In this document: positions 53,001 through 64,000 of the stretch, in pieces
How positions within the stretch are numbered: position 1 is the first letter of the stretch
How the letters are laid out: every line of letters starts with the position of its first letter
Origin: Dermatophagoides farinae
Taxonomy: Eukaryota > Arthropoda > Arachnida > Sarcoptiformes > Pyroglyphidae
DNA length: 64,000 bases
Direction of reading: 5' to 3'
Assembly (NCBI RefSeq): GCF_024713945.1
Contig: NC_134681.1
Location: 2,902,001 to 2,966,000, forward strand
Translations under genes and position numbers: made by a program
The notes under the pieces: generated by a model
The model's input: the letters and a program-made list of their open reading frames with translations, nothing else
The model's database searches: none
Told to the model about the DNA's origin: nothing

Positions 53001-56000
53001 TCATTGATGTAATGATTTGTTTTTATAGAGCAATGATAATTTGGTTGAAATGTCAAAAAATGATAATTTCTAAACACAGAGATTGCATTGCCTGATAATT
53101 TCTTATTACCACTGCTATCTTGTCGGTTCAATACAATTCAGTTTGCTCGGTCGGTCGTTTTTGATCATCGTGGAATTGGGATCGCGCACAACCACCACAC
53201 AACCACAAATGACCAAAAATGCTTGCATTCTACCATTATCTGTGTTGGAAAATCAAAATCATTTTATTCGGTTCAGAGAATACCACATACATACATCATC
53301 ATGATCATCATCATCATCGAGGTTGTCGTCGTCTTTTTTCTTTCGTCCATAAATTATCGACCATCCTAGGACCAAATTTTCAAGTTTTTTTTACTTCCAG
53401 ACAGTTTTTAGTTTATCAAAATATTTCTATCGAGATATGAACATGATTGCATTTGTTGTTGTTAGTTTGTTACATTCATCATCATATCATCAATAATTAA
53501 TATTTTTTTTTGCACTCAGTCAAAGGTCACTCATTTTCTGGGTCATCATTATTAAATGAATCTTTTGTTGTTTCAATTATGATCCTTTTACATTCATTTT
53601 ATCATACATAGCTTGAGCAATTCATCAATGAAATGCAACATATGAAGGAATACTGTGCTTGTTTTTCAATTTTTCGCATTTGTTTTCCATAAATTGACAT
53701 TCAAAATCAATTCCCTTTCAGTATCAATCGAGAATTATGTTTATGCATTTGTTTAGTTCCTCTCTAATGAATTATGACGATGATGATAATTTTGAATGAA
53801 AAAAGTTGTGCTCAGATTAATGAAATGAAAAATATCAATGTTTTGATGGCAAATACAGGAATATAAATCACATTGATATGGAAAATTATCGATGAACAAC
53901 GCCCATTTCTAATGTTTCAATCTGACAGAATCATTATCGGTGCCTTGTTTGTATCTTATCATTGGTATAACTGATAATCATTCTTCAAAGATGAAGAATT
54001 TTTCTTCTCGTTTCTCTTGGCCACCGAAATGAACAACGATAAATAATAATGTTTATGTTTATACCAGATGATTAATTGACCAGTCATATTTGCTTGTACC
54101 GTCGATCATTTTATATATTGATATGATCGCCAAATGTCCAAATAAAAATGATGATCATCATGTGAATGAACTAACTTGCGAATATTTTCTACAAATCTTA
54201 CCGAAATTCGGCTTTTTTCTTGCTTCGTTGCAAATTTATATCGGTCAATTACATCGGTCAAACGGCTATTGTTATAGCAATCAGAAATTTTTTTTCATTT
54301 CTTTCCATTTTGGATTTTTGAAAAGCTCGAAAATAATGAAATACAAAAAAAAATTGGCCATATAAACGTGTGTGTGTGTAGATCTCTACACACTGATAAG
54401 CGATATAATCCAATGTTTTCCTTGCATCAATCAATGATATATCTGTTGTTGTTATTCTTGATGATGGCGGTGGTGGTAAAATGAGAAAAGAAATGAAAAA
54501 AAACAAGAGCACTTCGACACAATGGAAAGCAGACCATTTTTCAGCGGTAACAAGGAATAATAAGAATATGTATGCATGTGTGATGTGAACGATAATAATA
54601 ATATGAAACAAAACGATGATGATGATAACATTGCCAACAAACAAAGATGGTGAACAGTGATGAATGAATGGCAGATATGCCATCGAAAAAACCAATGAAA
54701 ACAATGGCGCCCTATCGCTGAAATATTTTCTTTTTAATGAAAAAACAACAACATCAAATGAAAACCAAGTTCAAAGAAAAGATGATGTTGACATGGTGCG
54801 GACCATTCATAAACATCAGGACAAATAAATATTCATGCGGTTCATTCATTGTGCTCTCTTCTAACTATCTAACTATCACTATTTTAAGCTCACACAAATC
54901 ATGTCATATCATGCATGATGCTATTTATGGATGAAAATGAAAAACAAAAAATTGATAATAATTGAATAAAAAACACAGCGAGTGCCATTCATTCATAACG
55001 TGACAATCATTTGATGACAATGACACATAACAGTGATGATGACAATGACATGTTCCAAAAATGCGAATTTCATTCATTCAAGTTTCTTATCAAATATTTT
55101 GACTGAGTAAAGAACGAGATAAAAATAGTTTGTTATCCTGTTTCGACTATGTTAATTATGTTTTTTTTTTCATTTATATTCACAAAAAAGAATCTTTGTG
55201 AATGGAAATCATCAGAAAAATCATACGTAACTACATCAAGATTTCAAGTTATTCACTAGTTAGTCTTATTATCACACACACACACACACACATTCATCAA
55301 GACTTTTTTTATAATCATAACTTCTCGGAAAAAATACTAAAATTGTCACTAAAAAAGAGTTCTATAGCATGACGCATACATGTAGATAACAACATCAAAA
55401 AAACAATGATGATGACAAGATATGGGCCAATTAATGAAAGGATGTTGAAAGAAAATTTGGTCATTATCATTTCAATAGCAACCTGTTGACAATGTTGAAA
55501 AAATTCTTTTTCTGGTTTTTTTTTAAATTCTCGAGAATCAGCCAGTTATTTTAGTCAAGATATATTCTTGTGCTTGTGAGTATATGTGGGTGTGTGTGTA
55601 GTATGATTAGTCTTAGTATTATTTATTCAAGTTCGGTTAGATAGTTTTATTCTTGAGCTGAGATGAGATGAAATGATGTGATACGGCAAAAAAAACCTCA
55701 AGAAAAATATTAACTTGGTAGCTGAAATGTAATATGAGATTCTCATTATCATAACCAGCATCTTCATCAATAACCATATTCTCTTTGATGCAAAAATAGA
55801 ATATTCCTGAAATGACAAGTCAACTGAAATTGAGCATAAATGATCAACTTGAGAATACTATTTTCATTGATTTTTCACTCTCCACACAGCCTACAGTTTT
55901 GAATGACCCTTTTTCCCGTCATCCATTAATGAACTGATTGAGAAAATAATTTCAAGCTAAAAACAATGGGAGAAAAATTGCCAAATTCAGCAGAAATAAC

Positions 56001-57002
56001 CAACATAACAACATTACATTTCCTTTGGCTCTAAATTATTTCACATTTGATGAGTTTACACAAGTCATCATCATCATCATCATCATCATGAAGAATCTTG
56101 TTGAGCAAACATCATCAAATTCAATGACATTCGACACGACGACTATCATGCTGGTGAAAAGCGAAAAAAATAAATTAGCAAAAGACATGGTTAGTCTATA
56201 TATCCTCTGTTGTGATATGTTTCAAATTCTAATTTCCAATTACCCATTGCGGATATTTCGTCGGGTATTAAGAAATACACACACACACACATAAACAAAC
56301 CATGTTTCTCGATTCTTGTTACCAAATAATCATAATGTTTGTTTGTCGAGAGAAAAACAAAATCGAACAAAATGACATCCATCCATCCATCCATCTTTCT
56401 ATTACACACACATGACATATGATATAACATCCGATGACAATCATTCTGTGCTTGTATTTCTTCCTCCTCTCTCTCTCTCTTTCTGGTTGCATTTTGAAAA
56501 TGAAATTAAAACCATGTCTGTGGTAATAATGATGATGATGATGGGCAAAGCGAAAAAGAGAAATTATTTCATGTGAGTTTATTTTTAAATTTAATTCCTT
56601 GCAGAATTATCTGTCCTTCTCTTTCGTACACTTTTTTGATCCTATAATGTGGAATTTTTTTCACTGTATCGCTTGCTTAATAAACACACAAACATATTGC
56701 TTAGTGAGAAATGACAAAGATGAAGATCATATCAAATCACATCGAATCACATATAGTCTTCAAAGGTCAAAGTTCAGTGTTTCATTTCATTTTCTTCAAC
56801 ATTCGTTTGGTTATATAATAACAACAATAAAAACAATTAATAATGATAACATTAACTTTTTCCGAAATGAATAAAATGAGATAAAAATGTCATCTCGTAT
56901 GTGTGAGCATGTGAGGGGGTGGACAAAGGCCAACTTTCCAAAATATTTTATGGAAACCAAGTACAATGATAAAAATGATGAAAAAAGGTTTCAAACATGT
57001 AT

Positions 57003-57004
<2 letters not shown>

Positions 57005-57032
<28 letters not shown>
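57005..57032. repeat. (AC)14 microsatellite
   Basis: Fourteen uninterrupted AC units. Confidence 0.95.
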
Positions 57033-57035
<3 letters not shown>

Positions 57036-57499
57036 GAACGTGACTTGAATCAATGAAATACATGTGGAGAAAACAGAATGAAACCAAAAGTAAAAGTAAA
57101 ATATAAAAACAAGTAATGCGTTTGGAAGCGAAAATGCAATGAGATGTTTGAAATATACTACTCTAAATAAATAAAAAACATTTTTTCTTTCTATCATCCT
57201 TCTCTCACCACTACAGAATCGGATTGGTGAAAAAAGTCTTTGAAAAAAAAAATAAAATATAAAACCATCATGCTTATGATGTTAATGATGAACAACAAAC
57301 GAAAAAAAAAATGAAATGAAATGAAACCAAACTCTCAATGAACGAATGGATATGGATGGAAATTGAAAGCCGTTGAAAATATGAAATTCTATGTGGAATA
57401 CCGAGCCAACCAACAATCCTTAACCACCACTCACCAGATCCATGATTGTCAATCGTAGTCCATCTTTTTTGGTTATATGTTATAATGTTCGTTGATCCT

Positions 57500-57500
<1 letters not shown>

Positions 57501-57532
<32 letters not shown>
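57501..57532. repeat. Compound (GT)5(GA)11 microsatellite
   Basis: Five GT units pass directly into eleven GA units. Confidence 0.95.
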
Positions 57533-57533
<1 letters not shown>

Positions 57534-57876
57534 GGATAAAAAACCACTTTTCTATGAGGAAAAAATTAGAGGGAATCCGATTCGAGAAGAAATGGAAAAA
57601 ACTTTTCACTTTCATTTATTTCAGAATCTTTCTATTTTTTCATTATCATATGTCTTTTGCTACAAAAAAACAGGCAATGGGCTAAAGAATTCTGTTCCTG
57701 AATCTTTATTCATTTATTCACATAGTGTATATGTTTGTTATGAATAAGTCTTGATTTAAGTAGCAAACACTGTGTTTCTTACATGTACTTTTGGATGAAT
57801 TTTTTTTACTCGATTTCTTTCATTTACTCAATGCATCATCATCATCATCATCGTTATGCTGTTGATGATGTTCATC

Positions 57877-57880
<4 letters not shown>

Positions 57881-57910
<30 letters not shown>
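57881..57910. repeat. (AG)15 microsatellite
   Basis: Fifteen uninterrupted AG units. It is the second purine dinucleotide tract within 400 bp. Confidence 0.95.
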
Positions 57911-57912
<2 letters not shown>

Positions 57913-58100
57913 GGTATGAGAAAACTTTTATTCTGTCCCTGTTGTGTTTTTTTTAAATCTCCTTTTTTTCTGGTTGCCAAAGTGATGTTTAAAATTTAAA
58001 ATAACTTTTCATATAGCATCTACTGTTACAGCTGTTTCATTCAATTCGATGAGCATCATTATTTTAGATTCTATTATTATATCCGATAAAGTAGCAAGTG

Positions 58101-58125
58101 AAACAAAACAAAACAAAACAAAACA
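58101..58125. repeat. (AAACA)5 pentamer repeat
   Basis: Five exact units. A looser relative occurs at 29838-29876. Confidence 0.9.
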
Positions 58126-60741
58126 AAAAAATGAGTTTTTTGTTTAAAATTCTTTGTTTTTTTTTTGGTCTCACTGCCTATGTTGGACTGTGAAGTAGCG
58201 TCGTCGTTGTTTGAAAAAGTAATTAAAATTTCATTTTTACATTCTGTTTTTTCTGTCTAGCATTCAAAACATTTTGAAAGATTTAATGATTTTATGTGAA
58301 TGACTTGAATTCCTATGATAATAGATAGGGAAAAAACAATTTCGATATATATCACGAGTGTAAAGAATTCCAGGAACAATATTCTTAAAAAATGTATCGA
58401 ATTTTAATCGAATCAAAGTGAACAAATGAAAAGTGGTGGTGGTGCATTCTGGCACAAAAAAAATAAATTCTCAAGAATAACAACGATTAAATGAACATAT
58501 ATTCGAGTCAGAGAGAAACAAAGAGAGAAATGCATGAAGCATATATAAATCTCAGATTCATGTTGGTGACAAATCCAATGCAAGAATCAGAAAATCCGAT
58601 CTTGTCGTCTTTTTTATTTATTTATAGGATATAGGATTATACTCACACACACACACACACAGTCATTATATACGGAGATTTAGGTTCCGTTTCAAAAATC
58701 TGACAAAATGTTGGATTTTTTTTTCGTCAACGAATGATTTGGATGTCAAATATAGACATAGAGGATTACGTTAGCGCATATAAGAAAATGACAATTTGGT
58801 TGCAATACATAATTCTAGCATTAAAAACACAGTGGAATTACCATAAAGTCTAGTCATAATATCATCATCTAGGCTATCTCATAATAATCCGACGAAAAAA
58901 AATAATAACGGGCTAAAGATTTTTTCAAACATTCTAGTTCTTGATGATTGAATGAAATGACACTTAATTTATTAATTAGCGCTAGACAAACAGAATTAAG
59001 ACGATTAAAATGATGCTGGATCAACAAAAAGAAGAAAAAGAAGAAAAATATTGATTTCAATCAAAAAACGACTGACATTAGTCATCATTTATGATTATAG
59101 ATGACATTTTGCTCGTTTATTTCAGAGACGAAAGAAAACTGATTGGTATTGATATTGATATTAAAAACAAACATACAACAAAAATCTCCAATGTCATCTA
59201 AATATGGCTAAAATTATCGTGTTTGTGTCGCATATGCGTCAATGTTATTTTATCAATTAAAAAAATTAAAAATAAAAATTCCATCCATATACATCGGCAT
59301 CGACTCTTTTTTACCCATTATCCAACTGAATTTTGGACGCAGAACAAAGAATTCAGATGTTGTTGTTGTTGTTGTTGCTTATGATTATCTATCCATCCAT
59401 ATTCAACAAATGATATTATTTCTTTCATACAAACAAAACGTATAGACAACATTGTTATTATTTCATATCAAATGTTCATCGGGCATAAGTCACGAATGTT
59501 CATCAGTTTTTTGGTGAAAACTCGTGAGCTAAATCAAATCAGAAACACTACTTTTTTCAAATGGGAGAAACAATAATGGAAAACCGCCACCGTTGCCGAA
59601 ATTCTTGACCTTTATGTGATAGTGTTGGAATTGACACAACTTCAACAAAACATAAAATGAAGCACGAAGACGAACCAAAAAAAAAATGGCACCTTTGATC
59701 ATCAACATAAATTGAATGGTGTTGATAATATTATACAGCAACAACATTGATAATGTTTATGTTTATGTTTATTATTAATAAATTCAATAATAATAATCAT
59801 CATCATCATCATCATCATCATGATTATCATCACTTTACATTCTCTCATTTCAATCAAACGTCTATAGAGGTGTTGATGCATCATATATCTGGAAAAGTTG
59901 ATTATTTTTTACATTGCTAACAAATATTACAATTTTGATAGTCAAACAAACGGCAATAACAACAACAACAACAAAAAACAACCGTACATCACGATTCGAG
60001 ACTTTGATTCGGAAAAATATTTTTTTCACATCATACACTATGTATGTTGGGTGATGACTATGACAGGTAGGTAAAGGAATAATTAGTGGCCTCGATTTAT
60101 GTTTATCGATATCGGCGAAATGGGTGTATCGATTCATGAATTTGTGGTGGTCAATAAAAAAGCTTGAAATATTTTTTACAATCAGCCAGGGGCGTTAATC
60201 ACGAATAAAACGGTGTTTTGCTCTTGAAATGCTTGATGATGATTATCATTACCGTTGGGGATACTTGAAAATATGAAATCATAGACATAGACATTTGATT
60301 TGATTCGTTATATACCACCACCACTACTAAAATGATATTAATAATAGCAAAGCTCTGCAAAGCTGTTAATTGATCAGCCAATTGATTGATTGCTTTTTTC
60401 CTGTTTTATCCAAAAATCAGCCAGCCAGATCAACGTTTGTGTGGATGAAAAAAATTCATGACCATCAATGAGAATTTTTTTCGCATTCGAAGAAAACATA
60501 AAACATGTCAAGTGTTTAATTAATTGATTTTTTGTTGTTTTCACAATTTATATTACTAACACACGCACAAACACAGGTGTGTGTGTGTGCACTTATTCGT
60601 GTCAATTTCAACACCTTGTTAGTGAAGCAAAAATCAATGAAAAACCGACAGCGTCCATTTTTTCACGTTTAAAAAATTCCAAATTAATTTTCAATTAAAT
60701 TAATTTGAAATTTTTTTCTCTCCACACCGATACTCGCACAG

Positions 60742-61073
60742 CAGCATCAATTTTGTTGTCGAATTTCATAGCACTACAACACCAGGTAAGAGTTTGATAA
60801 ATATAAAAAAAGAGAAAGAAAGAAAGAATTTTATGCGGAAAAAACGGAATATTTGCATGAAAAATAGTGAAGTGATATAGATATAAGATATAGATATTTT
60901 TCCTTCTCTTTATTGCTGTCTCTTTTTTTTATATCACATTCTGCGTAATGTCAGACAAAGTTGATGAAGATGGAAGAGCACCCTGTGATTATATTCTAGA
61001 TCAATTCCTACTGGAACACAAAACAAGAATAAGATGGCGCAAATCAAAGATTCAGAAACACAAAAACAAATGA
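60742..61073 (+). CDS. Candidate two-exon coding fragment, unknown protein (partial)
   Basis: Tentative. Exon 60742-60785 follows a pyrimidine-rich tract ending CACAG and stops at a consensus donor, CAG/GTAAGAG. The 169-nt intron 60786-60954 ends in a long T/C tract and TCAG. Joined, the frame reads INFVVEFHSTTTPDK, then VDEDGRAPCDYILDQFLLEH, and ends in a basic tail at TGA 61071-61073. The 5' part would have to lie to the left. A plus-strand AATAAA occurs at 61717-61722. I do not recognise the protein. The splice signals and frame could agree by chance in a window of this size. Confidence 0.18.
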
Positions 61074-61363
61074 CACAGACATATAAAAATGGGCTTCGAA
61101 TTAACGTTCCATGTGTGAATGATGATCATCACGAAAAACCTTTTTATACTGATGATCGTCAATATTCTACGTACGAGAATCATACAAAATTACACCGGAT
61201 ACGGTTATTTATTTATTTATTCCTAAACACAACTATTTTGAGCGCTTGCAATTTCTATTTTTCTCCATTTTTCTGGCTCATCATTGTCACCAACGTTAGT
61301 TTAGCATTATATGAAATGTGTGCATGTGATCGGAAAAGAGAGATCGATGTTGAATCTCGTTGA
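61034..61363 (+). CDS. Alternative 109-codon open frame, possible small membrane protein
   Basis: This frame overlaps the end of the spliced candidate in a different reading frame, so at most one of the two is likely real. The ATG has A at -3 and G at +4. The product would begin with a polar, charged half (residues 1-55). Two hydrophobic segments follow (about 56-76, RLFIYLFLNTTILSACNFYF, and about 77-96, SPFFWLIIVTNVSLALYEMC), then a short charged end. I recognise no family. Open frames of this length do occur by chance here. Confidence 0.15.
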   Translation: MAQIKDSETQKQMTQTYKNGLRINVPCVNDDHHEKPFYTDDRQYSTYENHTKLHRIRLFIYLFLNTTILSACNFYFSPFFWLIIVTNVSLALYEMCACDRKREIDVESR

Positions 61364-64000
61364 TTCCCGAGACAATGCAGCGATGATGATGATGATGAAG
61401 AATAATTTGTCTCTTGAGAATATATTTATGTGTGTGTTTTTGTTTTTTGGATACCATGGATGTTGCATTCATTCTTTTTCACTCTCTCTCTCTCTTTCTA
61501 TATTCTCAATTTTCTTTACACTTATTATTGTTAGGAATAACATAGGACAAAAATATATTCACTTTGATTTTGATTCTCTATCATTTCGAAATCATTTGAC
61601 AGCCAAAATCGATTACAAATTACATTGTCTTCAGTGATGATAATGTAAACGGAAACGGATGACAAAATTCAAGTATTTTCTATCAATCTAATCTCAATCA
61701 ACTTTTATTTCATAAAAATAAAAATCAAAGGTTTCAAATCTCTCTCAATGTATCTAAATGTACTAGGTTAGAAAAAACAAACACCAACATTAACTTCAAT
61801 GTTGTTGATCATTATCTTGGCCTGGTTTGTTGATTCGACATTTGACACGTAGATTATTTCCAGCGATGAAAATGTCTTGTTTTACATTCATTCACGTACT
61901 TCACAGTGACAGTGTCGACATTTGACCGGCACACCAGCCAACAAGTCGCCAACAATTGTCGGTCGTCATCGTCGTCGTCGATCATCGTTGATAGTTATCT
62001 TTTTTTCGGTTGTTGATGAGGTACAATTGTTGATATAAAACAAACGAAATTCTTATCAGTAAAGCTTAGTTTAACGGCAATGATGTCGTTGAAAACAAAG
62101 CACAGTACACAAAAAACAGGAAAATTTATCATTCAAAATTTATCATTTTTGACAGAATAATTTTCTTTTCGGTAACAGAAGAAAACACAAAATAGCATAG
62201 TCTGTGTGGATTTATTTCGATGTAAAAAACCTTTAGATTTGTTGATGACAATGTGGACAATTTTCTGTTGTGGTGGTGATAAGATAATTTTCACTTTGTT
62301 TCACGATTCTTTTTCACTTATCAATGTTAATGACGACAAAAAAAACACACAGACTTTGTTCAGCTTGAATAACACACCAGAAAAATTGAAAAAAATAAAC
62401 AATTAAGGACACGATTTTTAAACACGCGTTTTTATCATGCCATCGTAATTAATATGTTGCATACACAGGTGTCGATTAAGATTTCAATCATCAATCAAAT
62501 ACATCGAATGAATAGATTGAAATAATGAGAATATGTTATCATCAAAAAAGGAAATGAAGTGAAATGGTTGGATGGTTGGATAAATTTTTGGTTCAGGCGA
62601 AAATTCATCTATTAATATTATTTCAATGTTCACGTTTTTTCTTTGCACATTTATTATCACGTCGTTAAATTTTCGTCTTCAACAAGTTTGTTTGAATTAC
62701 GAACTTGAAAATGCGTATAAATCCTATAATAAAGGATAAAGGAAAAGTTGTTTTTTCAAATATCAATCTGCAACTGAAACAATTGAATAGAATCACGTGC
62801 TTCGCAAAAATGATGTTGTTTACTTGTTTACTTTTTCACTTTTTCACTTTTTTATATATTTGTTTTATTATGTTATTATCAGTGATCAGTGATAACTTAT
62901 CACTGATGATTCGAGTTTGAATCAACTGATCATTCATGATCATGATTCATCATTTTTATTGCTCATATTATGACAAATATGTCTCATCATTACAAATTTT
63001 AAACTGTTATCGCTTCATCTTGACTCATCCTTTGTAGCACTATGTTTTTTATCAAATATTTTTGCCTTATCTATATCGATACATTCGAGTCATTTTTCAT
63101 ATATTTGTTGTATTGATCTCATATTGATCATTTGTAATGTGTGTGTAATGTTTGTTTGAATATGTTTTTTGTCTTTTTCTTTTTCTATATGATTTCTTTC
63201 CGTATATAAATGTTTTCATTCATTAATAAAATTTTGCTAAAACAGTCAATTTCTTTCCATCAAGTACAAAAATCATCCAAATTCCGTCAGATTTTCATCA
63301 GATCAGATACATTATTGATGCATGTGTGATAACAATCAACACACACACACACACACACACAGTCTGATATGAAACAAACTTTGACCTTTCACAATCAAGC
63401 TATAGATGATTGCTAAAATAACAACAAAAGAACAGCAGCAATGGTCATAAATTAACTTCTTGTTGTTGTCGTCGTGGTTGTTTTCGTTGATAATGACCAC
63501 CATCGAACCAGATCAAAACCAAAAATGGACATTGATAATGCCGACGATTGCACGAGTTTCTTTTTTTCGATTTTCATCTCTCTCAGTCAAATCCAAAATA
63601 AATGAATCGATAAGATAATAGTCTATTGATGGATCATATTTAGAATGAAATTGATTGTTAGATTTTCAATTCAATAATCCTGAATCGTGGACATTCAGAA
63701 ATCTTTGATAACACCAATGTGATATCCAAACAAGCAAGCACATAGAGAAAAAAATCGTGAACCACCATCACCATTGAATGAATTTCTTTTTCTCACCTTT
63801 TTCTGCTAAAATCAAATGCGGAAATTTTCCATACGCAAGAATGAATATCCACTTATAATCATTTTGGATCAACTAAAAAAAATCTCCATTGTATCATTCG
63901 TTGTGGAAAACAACAAGATATAATCACAGAATATTTTATCATAAAATTGAAATCAAAATGACTGACATTCAAGACGAACAACATTCATGCATTCCATGAT
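61364..64000. other. Right end without a recognised gene
   Basis: 61.79-62.0 kb is less AT-biased, with short protein-like frames on both strands. AATAAA hexamers face both ways at 61704-61709 (minus) and 61717-61722 (plus). An 11-bp hairpin lies at 62885-62907 and a CA tract near 63340. The rest is AT-rich and I see no exon with good splice sites. Confidence 0.5.
62885..62907. other. Hairpin with 11-bp arms
   Basis: ATCAGTGATAA and TTATCACTGAT are exact reverse complements around a single C. A further copy of the TTATCAGTGAT motif lies just upstream (62877-62887). Confidence 0.85.

Larger units (their letters stand above)
47028..60741. other. Gene-poor interval
   Basis: No recognised gene. 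Two long open frames, 50119-50592 (minus, ATG start) and 51173-51721 (plus, TTG start), lack recognisable domains and contain homopolymeric stretches. It also carries an AC tract (57005-57032), a GT/GA compound tract, an AG tract and an AAACA pentamer run, plus many short CA and CAT runs. Confidence 0.5.

Noticed and set aside
61835..61926. The 12-mer TCGACATTTGAC repeated at 61835-61846 and 61915-61926
   Set aside because: Repeated 12-mers are expected by chance in 64 kb and the flanks do not align well.

Overview
This is a eukaryotic, AT-rich window from an arthropod. The only gene I can name is a long, single-exon Toll receptor on the minus strand. The strong AT bias, the dense ATC/CAT, CAA, CATT and CA microsatellites, and an intronless Toll of the Toll-6/Tollo clade would fit an acariform (astigmatid) mite. 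That placement is inference and has low confidence.

Layout. Positions 1 to about 4.3 kb are left flank without a recognisable gene. From 5.2 to 10.75 kb lies the Toll gene, which has a complete ectodomain, a transmembrane helix, a TIR domain and a long cytoplasmic tail. Its possible 3' UTR runs left towards poly(A)-type hexamers at 4719 and 4343. From about 10.9 to 64 kb there is no long conserved coding sequence. That stretch is low-complexity DNA carrying microsatellites, one 54-bp minisatellite (11.2 kb), two recent-looking exact duplications (45.9-46.1 kb and 46.9-47.0 kb), several palindromes and hairpins, and a few less AT-biased islands (13.0-13.3, 23.4-23.75, 29.0-29.3, 60.7-61.4 and 61.8-62.0 kb).

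The best hint of a second gene is at 60.74-61.07 kb on the plus strand. A consensus splice donor and a pyrimidine-rich acceptor there join two open segments in frame. A 109-codon ATG frame overlaps it in another reading frame. I do not recognise either protein and both may be chance.

How it fits together. A developmental Toll receptor sits beside more than 50 kb of apparently gene-poor DNA. This could be its regulatory domain, large introns of a neighbouring gene with small exons, or plain intergenic DNA. I did not find a rRNA, tRNA, CRISPR array, recognisable transposon or virus-like element, and I see no convincing new biological system.
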